A stretch of DNA of 38,817 bases from Ignavibacteria bacterium (GCA_016929695.1 JAFGII010000048.1:1-38817); one strand, 5' to 3'. Positions 17,301 to 25,260 are shown, counted from the first letter of the stretch. The notes: generated by a model not told the origin, from the sequence alone. Numbers and translations are program-made.

Positions 17301-17632
17301 ATTTCGGAAAGCGCTTTAATGCATTTAAGTTCATCCTCAAGAGCATTTATTGAATGATAATTATCCGAATGAACAATTGTGTTTGCAAATTTTCTGAATC
17401 CGTGAATTAAATTATTTATTTCATTTGAGGTATTATATTTTTCGGTAACATAGAGAATCCTACTAAAAACACCCGAGAAAGCCTGTTTCTCATTTTTTGT
17501 AAGTTCCCTGAAGAATGATTCGAGAATCAATCTGTACCTTGTAATTTTCGAAAATAAATCCGCATTGCTGTTTTTCAACGCGAATATCTTATCATAGTAC
17601 AGACCTGCCGAGTCAGGGCTTATTAAATTCAT
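14318..17632 (-). CDS. Dna2-like nuclease-helicase (PD-(D/E)xK plus SF1 helicase)
   Basis: A 1104-residue protein with two catalytic modules. Residues ~240-400 match the Dna2/Cas4/RecB nuclease pattern: a GNIVNNILD helix, Asp355 in GRLDVM, Glu369 and Lys371 in VELKSG, and a Q387/Y391 helix. Residues ~640-1090 form an SF1B helicase: Walker A GPPGTGKT (693-700), Walker B VFVDEASQ, motif III GDHLQLP, THYRMHSDI, TVDTVERFQGSERD and LNVALSRAKEHL. By homology it would unwind and trim DNA ends or flaps. Dna2 and Cas4 nucleases normally have four cysteines holding an Fe-S cluster; here only Cys243 is in place, and no cysteine occurs from 244 to 590. The N-terminal ~200 residues are unassigned. Confidence 0.88.
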   Translation of the reverse strand: MNLISPDSAGLYYDKIFALKNSNADLFSKITRYRLILESFFRELTKNEKQAFSGVFSRILYVTEKYNTSNEINNLIHGFRKFANTIVHSDNYHSINALEDELKCIKALSEIINCFSGTAIPDEIIYLYKNSGVPGFEEVKKSLRKKILFLRTVVLNVSDEKKTSTGMSFFTVKLESEDETEQFFLNIYPPFLYLKSALKYLSNLNIFNVIQTKNNIDLYNTAQDTLLILEPDYLLEARAVAECFQLRGSTHLLYFIDKFISNDSSPFMLKGNIVNNILDIFTVNPKSDFDEEFDNSYDVLQSLKLTKNELGEIKKEIKTLHLNNIKHFSGYVKNKNKIIEPTFIAPEFGLQGRLDVMLESGINDKEIVELKSGSFPNYDTWLNHKMQVIAYNLIIDSVFKNRLGSSSIFYSKAAKNYLRNVPKDKTLYNNLLNLRNRIVDAELKLSQKDYSVLNELIKFNNKDYPSFIISKFSEFAAVIKNSSETEKLYFKYFTSFVTNELKTAKTGTDKYYEGAYNGFASLWLESFLDKEENSGILDNLTYDKYSAKKDEYRFNRIVPDGITNFREGDIGIIYPKNPSAPSPVKSQILKCTITNITKEKVHIKLRNKQVKENIFSGETLWAIEHDIFEANYKNQTQSLFTFLKADKKRKELLLCKIKPETIKKNFRHPGLNENLNRIISKSKCAKDYFILQGPPGTGKTSVALMLMVAEAIKDNPGSDITILAYTNRAVDEICNNLRKGISYINNENIKSVMRNYLRLGSDNVDDENLFQNLPENKNPEVIKKLIKEKRIIVSTVHSFLGKHKDLEHLKNFDIVFVDEASQIVEPQLIGILAKCKKFILIGDHLQLPAVVLQDEKYCTVEEKLLNAAGIYSLGNSLFERFFTHCIKKGWKDSCDTLETHYRMHSDIADLIRGNYQVSLFSGNESQSSSQKLFNINSPDNIEKILAASRVLFFPSRVIKENKYNSEEADRVNLLLERIKKGYGKKFNEKCVGVITPWRMQISKIKNSINDEEIIDKVTVDTVERFQGSERDIIIISLAVYNRAQIANLQSLNLDKTVDRKLNVALSRAKEHLIILGCEEVLSCSPHYSRVIEIIKEKNGYVTQF

Positions 17633-17771
17633 ATCTAAATTTACAAATAAAAATCAGGATAAGAAATTCGTAAATTAATAATAAGATTCTTACAAGACAT
17701 TTTTCCGGACCCCGGCAGACGAAGTACTAAGGTAACTTCGAATTTACAGAGATTGCCGAGTTACATAAATT

Positions 17772-18194
17772 TTATTCATCACGCAATAATTTTTCCGTTT
17801 TTACAATAATATAATAAACCACACCTCCCGTCAGATATGCAGGAATATCTTTTACATCACTCACAGCATCGGCATTATACAGCGGCGTGACATATTCCCA
17901 GAACAGACCGGCTGCAAGCAGAAAAATCATCATTAAATAAAATTTTTTCATAACAAAATCTTTCTTTGAATAAAACGAAAGCAAAACATTACTAATACTT
18001 AACAGCAGGATACCGGCGAGAACATCATTGAAATGGTTATCGGTAAAAAATGAACTGCAATAAGGTTTGATAAGGTAATTATTTACAAGGTACAAAGCAA
18101 AGCACACCCCAAGCAGAAAGAAATTCAGAATATAGAAATTATGATTACTGCTAATACTATACCTAAGGCGATAATAATGATTGACGAACAGCAT
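17772..18194 (-). CDS. Small integral membrane protein
   Basis: A 140-residue protein with about four hydrophobic helices. The start at 18194 is the only early ATG. The C-terminal half carries GLFWEYVTPLY and DVKDIPAYLTGGVVYYIIVK, with conserved-looking acidic residues near the membrane, and NDVLAGILLLSIS in the middle. Proteins of this type (VanZ/YjdF-like size and style) are common but I cannot name the family. It lies between the phosphatase and helicase genes on the same strand. Function unknown. Confidence 0.7.
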   Translation of the reverse strand: MLFVNHYYRLRYSISSNHNFYILNFFLLGVCFALYLVNNYLIKPYCSSFFTDNHFNDVLAGILLLSISNVLLSFYSKKDFVMKKFYLMMIFLLAAGLFWEYVTPLYNADAVSDVKDIPAYLTGGVVYYIIVKTEKLLRDE

Positions 18195-18334
18195 CCTCTA
18201 TCGTTACTCATAATTAATAATTTTTATAAAATAGTAATTTTTACAAATAATTTATATAAATATAACCGGTTTCCATTCAAACATTTCCAGAAAAGGCATA
18301 CTAATATTTTCATTACGACGGTAATAACAAACCA

Positions 18335-19624
18335 CTACCTGCTGACTACAACAATTGTATAATCATCATTATAAAATTCATCCTTGCAAAACTCTTTTGT
18401 TTCAAGTTCAATTTTTTTAATAAGAGAATTTGGGGATTCCTGCGGATATTTTTTAATTACATTAACGAGTCTATCAAGACCAAACTCTTCACTATTCTTA
18501 TTAAAAATTTCAATTACACCATCAGTATATAGAATCATTTTATCACCTTTATTCAGATATATTTCAGACGTATTAAAATTTGCATTATCAACAAGGCACA
18601 GGGAAGGACCATCCGTTTTCAGTTCAATAACTTCACCATTATTCCTGAAAAGAAGGGGCGCTATATGTCCACAATTTGTATAAGACATACGGTTTTGCGA
18701 GATATTTATTATTCCGTAGAAAGCAGTGATAAAATCTCTTTTTCTTGTATATTCGGATAAATGATTGTTAATCAGAGCCATCAGTTCGGACGGATTTCCG
18801 AGAGTTTTCGAGTGAGAATGAAGAAGAGCTCTGAAAGCCGCCATAACAAGTGCAGCGGGAATACCATTACCCGAAACGTCCGCGATAGCAACAGCAACAT
18901 TATCCTTATCAAGTATAAAATAATCAAAATAATCTCCGCCTATTTCATAAGTAGGAGTACAAATACCGGCAAATTCATAACCGGGGACAGAAGGGGGAGA
19001 TGCCGGCAAAAGGCTTGACTGAACTTCACCTGCAATCTGCAATTGTTCTTCAATTATTTTTTTCTGCAGAATCTGGTGATGGAGCATTGCCTTATCAATT
19101 GATATTGCTGCCGAGTCAGCAAAAAACCTAAGAACATCAAGGTCAATATCAGCAAATGCATTTGTCCTGTCACTTTCAACATCAAATGCTCCTATAGGTC
19201 TGCCGTTTTTCAAAATAGGAACAACCATTTCGGAAAGAGTTTTCTCCCTGCCAATGATATACCTTTTATCAAATCTTACATCAGGAACGAGCAGGCTTTC
19301 ACCCGTTTTGATTACATACCCCACAAGACCTTTTCCTTCCATCAACATTGCATCCGATTCCGGAGGACGTTTATCATACCCGCGATGTGCAATACCTGCT
19401 ATAAACTGCTGAGGAAAGTGATAACGCGGGTGAATAATATCCTGACTTAAAACAAAAACACCTGCCGCATCATATTGCATAACAGGTTCAAGCAAATCAA
19501 GCAGTTGATTCAGAATAACATCAAGGTCGAGAGTATCCCTGATTTTATAAGAAATGGTTTTCAACAGTTCATACTTTTCTTCTGCGGTCAGACTTTTTTT
19601 TCTATTTAAATTTTCTTCTGTCAA
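18335..19624 (-). CDS. GAF-domain SpoIIE/RsbU-type serine phosphatase
   Basis: A 429-residue signalling protein, probably cytosolic. A GAF sensor domain spans about 30-175, a coiled-coil linker about 175-205 (LHHQILQKKIIEEQLQIAGE), and a PP2C-like SpoIIE phosphatase 205-428. Metal-binding motifs are all present: GGDYFDYF, ADVSGNGIPAAL, YTDGVIE and NDDYTIVV. Family members dephosphorylate STAS-domain anti-anti-sigma factors in partner-switching pathways. A candidate partner, the STAS gene at 22769-23083, is in the same window, but no kinase/anti-sigma gene is seen. The start is a TTG (19622-19624); the next in-frame Met comes too late, inside the GAF domain. Confidence 0.92.
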   Translation of the reverse strand: MTEENLNRKKSLTAEEKYELLKTISYKIRDTLDLDVILNQLLDLLEPVMQYDAAGVFVLSQDIIHPRYHFPQQFIAGIAHRGYDKRPPESDAMLMEGKGLVGYVIKTGESLLVPDVRFDKRYIIGREKTLSEMVVPILKNGRPIGAFDVESDRTNAFADIDLDVLRFFADSAAISIDKAMLHHQILQKKIIEEQLQIAGEVQSSLLPASPPSVPGYEFAGICTPTYEIGGDYFDYFILDKDNVAVAIADVSGNGIPAALVMAAFRALLHSHSKTLGNPSELMALINNHLSEYTRKRDFITAFYGIINISQNRMSYTNCGHIAPLLFRNNGEVIELKTDGPSLCLVDNANFNTSEIYLNKGDKMILYTDGVIEIFNKNSEEFGLDRLVNVIKKYPQESPNSLIKKIELETKEFCKDEFYNDDYTIVVVSR

Positions 19625-19676
19625 AATTATTCTTTTTTAAAAATAAACTACATATATAAATATAAAAACCCACTAA

Positions 19677-20156
19677 CTACTGACCACTAATTACTAATTC
19701 CATCCTGAAAGTCTCTCTCTCGTACCCGGTTTCTTCATATTCTTTATTACCACATTTTATGAATCCGAGTTTAACATACAGAGACACTGCAACCGTCAAA
19801 CTCCTGTTAGTATCGAGAATTATTTTTTTTGCTCCCATATTTTTTGCCCGCTCAATTGCCTCAAGGGCAAGTTTTTCACCGATTTTCTTACCTCTGAATT
19901 TTTTCAGCACAGCCATCTTTGCAAGTTCAAAAACATCATTATTGTGTTTTATCATTGCAACAGTTCCGCATACAGCACCATCGTGTATGGCAAAAAGAAT
20001 AAATCCGCCTTTATCAAGAATATATTTTTCCGGATTTGAAAGTATCTCTTCATCCCTTTTCTCAATCGTGAAATATTTTTCAAGCCATTCATAATTGATA
20101 ATTTTAAAAAAGATTTTTAAAGACGGATGATAATTTATTATTTCTGTATTTTCCAT
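19677..20156 (-). CDS. GNAT-family N-acetyltransferase
   Basis: A 159-residue Gcn5-related acetyltransferase that would transfer acetyl from acetyl-CoA to an amine. The acetyl-CoA pyrophosphate loop is FRGKKIGEKL (an R-x-x-G-x-G/A-like motif), preceded by a strand FELAKMAVLK and followed by KIILDTNRSLTVAVSLYVKLGFIK, the usual C-terminal strand-helix unit. Substrate unknown. It lies 52 bp upstream of the phosphatase gene on the minus strand and is divergent from the DUF1330 gene. Confidence 0.85.
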   Translation of the reverse strand: MENTEIINYHPSLKIFFKIINYEWLEKYFTIEKRDEEILSNPEKYILDKGGFILFAIHDGAVCGTVAMIKHNNDVFELAKMAVLKKFRGKKIGEKLALEAIERAKNMGAKKIILDTNRSLTVAVSLYVKLGFIKCGNKEYEETGYERETFRMELVISGQ

Positions 20157-20348
20157 ATTTACATCATTATTCTTTCATTTTATATAACGTATTTACTATT
20201 ACTATTGTTGCGAAATCTTTTTCAGGACAGTATTCAGTTGAACAATAATTATTTCAGGCAATTTACTTTTAACCATAAATTAATCCATCAGTTCTTGAAA
20301 ACCGGACTTAACGGCAAAGAAAATTATAAGTAAAAATTTGTAAGAGAC

Positions 20349-20379
20349 AATTCTAACCCCCGCAAAGCGGGACAGAATT
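20349..20379. repeat. Interrupted GC-core hairpin
   Basis: Outer arms AATTCT and AGAATT and inner arms CCCGC and GCGGG surround an AAA loop. It is in the leader region of the plus-strand DUF1330 gene, about 110 bp before its ATG, with no T-run after it. It may be another dispersed palindrome. Confidence 0.5.
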
Positions 20380-20411
20380 AACTCAAATGTTTGTAATTAA
20401 AAAGATATTTT

Positions 20412-20439
20412 GGTTCCGGTTTAACCGGGTTATCAATTA
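20412..20439. repeat. Dispersed CCGG-spacer-CCGG repeat, copy 3
   Basis: The segment GGTTCCGGTTTAACCGGGTT, followed by ATCAATTA, matches the copies at 139 and 1697 with compensating changes, so that CCGGTTTAACCGG is here a perfect palindrome. Compensating arm changes suggest that the hairpin, not the exact sequence, is what is kept. Confidence 0.55.
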
Positions 20440-20490
20440 GCAAACAACTAACAACAAATTACTAAATTTATTATATTACAAAAAAAGTCT

Positions 20491-20820
20491 ATGTCATACT
20501 ATTTTGTTGCAAACATTAAAGTCAACGATGAGACCGGATACAGAGAATACATAAAACAATCCGGCGAAATATTTTCAAAATACAACGGCGAATATCTTGC
20601 TGTTGATGACAATCCTGAAGTTCTTGAAGGTAAATGGCAATATACGCGTACTATAATTATAAAATTTGAAACAAAAGGCGATTTTGAGAGCTGGTACAAT
20701 TCACGCGAATATCAGGAAATTCTGAAATACAGACTATCCGCCGCAGACTGTGACACAATTCTTGTTAAGGGACTATGGGATACAATAACAAGCAAAAGAG
20801 AACAAATTACTGAAATTTGA
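20491..20820 (+). CDS. DUF1330-like small protein
   Basis: A 109-residue protein of the ferredoxin-like dimeric alpha-beta barrel type, close to DUF1330. It has a strand MSYYFVANIKVND, a helix YREYIKQSGEIFSKYNGEYL, then RTIIIKFETKGDFESWYNSR and YQEILKYRLS. Members are small, cytosolic and of unproven function, perhaps in small-molecule oxidation. Its TGA is followed without any gap by the ATG of the metallo-hydrolase gene, so the two are surely co-transcribed and probably functionally linked. Confidence 0.82.
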   Translation: MSYYFVANIKVNDETGYREYIKQSGEIFSKYNGEYLAVDDNPEVLEGKWQYTRTIIIKFETKGDFESWYNSREYQEILKYRLSAADCDTILVKGLWDTITSKREQITEI

Positions 20821-21525
20821 ATGAGGAAATGGATATCAAAAAACGGATACGAACTTTACAAAGTTCTTGGATTAAGATGCAATACATTTCTACTAACCTG
20901 TAAAAACGGAAACATACTGATTGATACCGGCAGAAAAAACAGGAGAAAAAAATTATTTAAAAATATTGAATCTGTAAATTTAAAGAAACCCGGAATCGAT
21001 TTTCTGATATTAACACACAGTCATTTCGACCATTGCGAAAACGCTGCATATTTGCAATTGCAAAAAGGATGCAAAATAATTTTAAGTGAAAAAGAAAAAG
21101 ATTATGCAATTCACGGAACATTATTAGCACCCGGGAACATGAAATTTCTTGCAGATACGGCAGCCGTACTTTTTAAAAATTTCGGTCAATATGAATCATT
21201 CATCCCTGATATAATGATTAGAGAGGATACAGATTTAAAACAACACGGATTTGATGTGGAAATAATAGAAACACCCGGTCATTCACCCGGTTCAGTCAGC
21301 GTGATTATTAATAACGAAATTGCAATCGCAGGAGATACACTATACGGAGTATTTCCGCTTAATGTTTGCCCGCTCTTAAGGGATGATATGAATCAATTGA
21401 TTAACAGCTGGAAAAAACTTCTCGATACCGGTTGCGAATTATATCTTCCTGCCCACGGTTTTTCCATAAAAAGAAAACTTCTGCAGCAGCAATATGATAA
21501 ATATTGTTCGAAGAACAACCATTGA
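20821..21525 (+). CDS. MBL-fold metallo-hydrolase
   Basis: A 234-residue metallo-beta-lactamase-fold hydrolase with the complete dinuclear metal site: HSHFDH (about residue 63), a second His in ETPGHSPGS, Asp in AIAGDTLYG and a final His in LPAHGFS. The fold hydrolyses thioesters, lactones, phosphodiesters or persulfides depending on subfamily, and the subfamily cannot be told here. It is directly attached to the DUF1330 gene. Its stop codon lies inside one arm of an inverted repeat that could form in the convergent intergenic space before queG. Confidence 0.9.
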   Translation: MRKWISKNGYELYKVLGLRCNTFLLTCKNGNILIDTGRKNRRKKLFKNIESVNLKKPGIDFLILTHSHFDHCENAAYLQLQKGCKIILSEKEKDYAIHGTLLAPGNMKFLADTAAVLFKNFGQYESFIPDIMIREDTDLKQHGFDVEIIETPGHSPGSVSVIINNEIAIAGDTLYGVFPLNVCPLLRDDMNQLINSWKKLLDTGCELYLPAHGFSIKRKLLQQQYDKYCSKNNH

Positions 21526-21598
21526 TAAATTTTCTTGCTTTAAAATCAGACAAAATCAATATAGATTAATTTATCAATACGGCAAATTTATAATTTGC
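21521..21598. terminator. AT-rich inverted repeats between convergent genes
   Basis: An 11-bp perfect inverted repeat (ATTGATAAATT at 21521-21531, AATTTATCAAT at 21568-21578) overlaps the metallo-hydrolase stop codon. A second hairpin, GCAAATT-TAT-AATTTGC (21582-21598), covers the queG stop region. Lack of GC pairs makes strong intrinsic termination doubtful, but the placement between convergent genes fits such a role. Confidence 0.35.
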
Positions 21599-22502
21599 TT
21601 AGATTACGTTTAAAGTTTGAGTACTTCAGTCGTTTTACCGGGGAAGTTGAAAATAACGTATTAAATTCGTTTTCTGTTATTGATGTATATGTTGAAAGCG
21701 GTTTATTGAAAAGTTCCGGCAGGGGATGGAAATCCTGCTCGGATGTAAAATATTTATGTTTGTTATACGGGCAGACATTCTGACAAATATCGCAGCCGTA
21801 AATCCAGCCATTCAAGTTTATTTTATCAGGAATTTTATTTTTATTCTCGATATTGTGATAGGAGATGCAGAGGTTTATATTTAATTTGTATTCATCATTT
21901 AGTGCTCCGGTCGGACAAGCTTCCGAGCAAATGCTGCAACTTCCGCAGAGGTCTTCCATAGGAGCGTCGGGTTCAAGTTCAATGTTCGTGAGAATTTCAC
22001 AAAGAAAGAAGAAAGTTCCAAATTCCGGATTAATTACGAGCGTGTTCTTCCCCTGCCAGCCTATTCCGGATTTTACAGCAAATGATTTCTCCGCAACCGG
22101 TCCATCGTCAACAAAATAGAATAATTTTATATCAGGGAAATCATTTTTTAATTCGGACTTAATATTGCCGCAGAGTTTTTTTAATTTCTTTTTCAGGAAT
22201 TTGTGGTAATCAATTTTACCCCATGCATAGCGGGAAATTTTAGGAATATTATCATTGTATTCGAACGGAGTGTCGTATACATATGCGAGGGATATGATTG
22301 ATTTTACATCAGGCAATATTAATGAGGGATTTATGCGTTTTTCTTTTTGCATTTCAAACCAGTACATATCCGAATACCCACCCTCCTTCATCCAATGTTC
22401 AAACTGAAGTATATCTTTTTCGGGAAGCACAGGTGCGGAGATGCCTGTTTTATTAAAGTCATTTAAAATGCAGAGTTTTTTTATTTTTTCCGTTAGTGTC
22501 AT
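21588..22502 (-). CDS. queG: Epoxyqueuosine reductase QueG
   Basis: QueG carries out the last step of queuosine synthesis, reducing epoxyqueuosine in tRNA with a cobalamin and two 4Fe-4S clusters. The 304-residue protein is short but complete. Cluster ligands are visible in CGSCSICSEACPTGAL (about residues 187-202) and in CDICQNVCPYNK, with CISYHNIENK between them. The catalytic-region segment FVDDGPVAEKSFAVKSGIGW is clear. It is monocistronic on the minus strand. The folE2 gene elsewhere in the window could feed the same pathway at its first step. Confidence 0.94.
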   Translation of the reverse strand: MTLTEKIKKLCILNDFNKTGISAPVLPEKDILQFEHWMKEGGYSDMYWFEMQKEKRINPSLILPDVKSIISLAYVYDTPFEYNDNIPKISRYAWGKIDYHKFLKKKLKKLCGNIKSELKNDFPDIKLFYFVDDGPVAEKSFAVKSGIGWQGKNTLVINPEFGTFFFLCEILTNIELEPDAPMEDLCGSCSICSEACPTGALNDEYKLNINLCISYHNIENKNKIPDKINLNGWIYGCDICQNVCPYNKHKYFTSEQDFHPLPELFNKPLSTYTSITENEFNTLFSTSPVKRLKYSNFKRNLSKL

Positions 22503-22768
22503 TTTACAAAAAAATAGTATACAAATGATACAGATTCAACAGATTTGCACAGGTTATAAATTTGTCGCAAAGCAAGGATAAAATTTTTAAATTTGGACAT
22601 ATAGATTAGCATATGAGGGGAGAGCATAAAGAAAAAGATATTTCTTATTGAAAATAATCTTTCCAGAGTTAATACTACAGGAGAAATAAAATTTTCTTGA
22701 GTTAATAATAAGAAACAATCCGGCTTGCAGGATAAGTTAACAAAATAAAGACACAATAAATTACATTT
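22503..22768. other. Gap with a cagatt-type dispersed repeat
   Basis: No supported gene. At about 22523-22555 the plus strand reads as cagatt-rich words followed by GCACAGG, like the segment at 28-66. An 85-codon minus-strand frame covers most of the gap but has no recognisable domain and overlaps the queG start. Confidence 0.5.
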
Positions 22769-23083
22769 TCACCCGGAATCATCGAGGTTAAAGACGCGAT
22801 CGAGACGGGCAATTTTCAGAAGGTCCAGGACATTTTTATTAAGGTTCTGAATTATGAGTTTTTTACCTTTTTCCCTTTCAATACGTTCCGATAAAAGGAG
22901 ACAAGATAATCCCGAACTGTCACATTGCATTACATCTCCAAGATCAATTATGAACTGGTTCCTGATTTCCTTCTGCAAGAAAATAATTTCCGTTTTTAAA
23001 TCTGCCGATATTGTTGCGTCTAATCTCTTTTCCTTAATTTTGAAAATTGTAATGTCTTTCTGCTTGTCTATTTCATATTTCAT
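22769..23083 (-). CDS. STAS-domain anti-anti-sigma factor-like protein
   Basis: A 104-residue stand-alone STAS domain. The conserved loop MQCDSSGLSCLLL is at about residues 52-64, and Ser57 corresponds to the phosphorylated serine of SpoIIAA and RsbV. Strand 1 (DITIFKIKE) and the helix after the loop (SERIEREKGKKLIIQNL) fit the fold. Unphosphorylated family members capture anti-sigma kinases, and a SpoIIE-type phosphatase such as that at 18335-19624 would reactivate them. It lies only 11 bp after pnp on the same strand, so its expression is tied to the ribF-rpsO-pnp transcript. Confidence 0.88.
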   Translation of the reverse strand: MKYEIDKQKDITIFKIKEKRLDATISADLKTEIIFLQKEIRNQFIIDLGDVMQCDSSGLSCLLLSERIEREKGKKLIIQNLNKNVLDLLKIARLDRVFNLDDSG

Positions 23084-23094
23084 TATAATATAAT

Positions 23095-25260
23095 TTATTT
23101 TTTGTGCGGCCTGTGCCTGTCACCGGAAGGTCTGCGCCTATCACCTGACTGTGTTCTTTCTCCTTCTTTTCTTTCAGGTTTCGGAAGAAGCACTTTCCGG
23201 CTGAGTTTCAATTTTCCCATTTCATCAACGCCCATCAGTTTAACTTCTACTTTGTCACCGAATTTCAATATGTCCGACACCTTGTCGATTTTTCTGTGTT
23301 CAATTTCGGAAATATGAAGCAGCCCTTCCTTACCGGGAAGTATTTCAACAAATGCGCCAAAATCTTTTATTCCCTTTACAGTGCCCTGATAAATTTTTCC
23401 GATTTCGGGTTTTTCGGTTAATGCTTCTATCATATTTTTTGCTATGTCTGCACTTTCTTTTGAAACTGCTGCAATAGTAACTTTTCCGTCGTCTTCGATG
23501 TCAATTTCAGTTTTACTTTCCGATATGATATGCCTTATTGTTTTTCCACCGGGTCCGATTACAAGTCCTATCATATCGGTCGGGACATATATAGAATAAA
23601 GTTGCGGGGCGTATTTTGAAATTGATTCTCTTGGTTGAGGCAGTGCCTGTTCCATTATTTCCAATATATGAAGTCTGCCTTCACGTGCCTGAGTAAGTGC
23701 CTGTTCCATTATATCGAATGAAATGCCCCTAATTTTTATATCCATCTGTATTGCGGTAATTCCGTCTTTTGTTCCTGCTACTTTGAAATCCATATCACCG
23801 AAATGGTCTTCGTCACCGAGTATATCGGATAATATAGCAACTTTATCATCTTCTTTAATCAACCCCATTGCGATTCCTGCAACAGGTTTTTTTAATTGTA
23901 CGCCGCCGTCCATTAATGCAAGTGTGCCCGCACAGACGGTAGCCATTGAAGATGAGCCGTTTGATTCAAGCACATCCGATACAATTCTGATTGTATAAGG
24001 GAATTCTTCTTCAGTTGGCAGGAGATTTTTCAATGAACGTTCTGCGAGATTGCCATGCCCAGTTTCCCTTCTGCTTACACCCGGTCTGCCGCCTACTTCA
24101 CCGGTACTGAATGAAGGAAAGTTGTAATGAAGCATAAATCTTTTATTTATTTCTTCAGGGTCAAGGCCTTCAATAATTTGCTGGTCGCTTTTTGTGCCGA
24201 GTGTAAGAGTTGTTAAACTCTGCGTCTCGCCGCGTGTAAAAAGTGCAGAACCGTGTGTTCTCGGTAATACAGGTACTTCGCAGGTGATAGGTCTTATTTC
24301 GGTTAATCCTCTGCCGTCAATACGCTTATTTTCTGTAATGATTAATTCTCTTAAATCTTTGTGCTGGATTTCATCTATTATATCGTTAATGATATTCTCT
24401 TTTTCGGGGTATTTATCTGCAAGTGCTGTCTTAATATTTTCCTTAATTTCCTTTATTTTATCGCGTCTTTCTGTTTTTGTCCCGAATGTCCTGTGAAGAG
24501 TCTTTATTTCTTCTTCGCACATCGAAACGATTTCGTTTGTCATTTCTGTTAAGTCTTCGGCAGGTTCAAGCGGATTTTTTTGCTTGCCTGCTTCTTTAGC
24601 AAATTCTTTCTGGAATTCACAAAGTTGTGCTATATGTTTGTGTGCAAATTTAATAGCTTCTATCATATCGGATTCGGACATTTCCCTTGCTTCTCCTTCA
24701 ACCATAACAACCGAATCAACCGTACCTGCAACCGTTATATCAAAATCGCTTTCGTCAAGTTGTTTAAACGACGGATTAATTATAAATTCGCCGTTTGTTC
24801 TTGCCACGCGGACTTCTGAAACCGGTTCTTCAAACGGAATTTCGGAAATTAACAATGCCGTTGATGTGCCAACAGCGGCTATTACATCGGGGTCATATTC
24901 GCCGTCTGACGAATATATAGTGCAGATGACCTGTGTCTCGTTCATAAATCCTTCCTTGAACATTGGTCGTATCGGCCTGTCTATTAACCTTGCCGACAGA
25001 ATTTCTTTATCTGAAGGTCTTCCTTCCCTTTTGAAAAATCCGCCCGGGATTTTTCCCACAGATGCTGATTTTTCCCTGTAGTCAACTGACAGGGGGAAAA
25101 AATCCTGTCCTTCAGTCGGTTTGTCTTTTGCTACGGCAGTACATAATACAACCGTGTCTCCGTAACATGCAAGTATTGCTCCGTTTGCCTGTTTCGCTAC
25201 TTTTCCTGTTTCGAGTGTAAGAGTTTTTGCTCCCAGCTCGATACTTTTTGATACTATCAT
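23095..25260 (-). CDS. pnp: Polyribonucleotide nucleotidyltransferase (PNPase)
   Basis: A phosphorolytic 3'-to-5' exoribonuclease that forms a trimer and takes part in mRNA decay. The 721-residue protein has two RNase PH domains (about 10-230 and 310-540), a KH domain with VIGPGGKTIRHI (about 560) and an S1 domain (GTVKGIKDFGAFVEILPGKE, about 625). A basic tail rich in Arg, Gly and Asp ends in HRPHKK. It follows rpsO by 123 bp, the classic order. The leader is AT-rich with no obvious strong hairpin; in many bacteria it is autoregulated there. Confidence 0.97.
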   Translation of the reverse strand: MIVSKSIELGAKTLTLETGKVAKQANGAILACYGDTVVLCTAVAKDKPTEGQDFFPLSVDYREKSASVGKIPGGFFKREGRPSDKEILSARLIDRPIRPMFKEGFMNETQVICTIYSSDGEYDPDVIAAVGTSTALLISEIPFEEPVSEVRVARTNGEFIINPSFKQLDESDFDITVAGTVDSVVMVEGEAREMSESDMIEAIKFAHKHIAQLCEFQKEFAKEAGKQKNPLEPAEDLTEMTNEIVSMCEEEIKTLHRTFGTKTERRDKIKEIKENIKTALADKYPEKENIINDIIDEIQHKDLRELIITENKRIDGRGLTEIRPITCEVPVLPRTHGSALFTRGETQSLTTLTLGTKSDQQIIEGLDPEEINKRFMLHYNFPSFSTGEVGGRPGVSRRETGHGNLAERSLKNLLPTEEEFPYTIRIVSDVLESNGSSSMATVCAGTLALMDGGVQLKKPVAGIAMGLIKEDDKVAILSDILGDEDHFGDMDFKVAGTKDGITAIQMDIKIRGISFDIMEQALTQAREGRLHILEIMEQALPQPRESISKYAPQLYSIYVPTDMIGLVIGPGGKTIRHIISESKTEIDIEDDGKVTIAAVSKESADIAKNMIEALTEKPEIGKIYQGTVKGIKDFGAFVEILPGKEGLLHISEIEHRKIDKVSDILKFGDKVEVKLMGVDEMGKLKLSRKVLLPKPERKEGERTQSGDRRRPSGDRHRPHKK

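Larger units (their letters stand above)
20157..20490. other. Divergent intergenic region with two hairpin repeats
   Basis: This 334-bp gap separates divergent genes, so it must hold promoters for both, but I cannot place them confidently. It contains an interrupted hairpin at 20349-20379 and a copy of the CCGG-spacer-CCGG repeat at 20412-20439. A 68-codon frame on the plus strand at 20127-20333 is AT-rich and unconvincing. Confidence 0.5.

Noticed and set aside
22499-22756. 85-codon minus-strand frame upstream of queG
   Set aside because: It overlaps the queG start, crosses a dispersed repeat and shows no recognisable domain.
24584-25081. 165-codon frame antisense to pnp
   Set aside because: It is a shadow of the strongly conserved pnp coding sequence.
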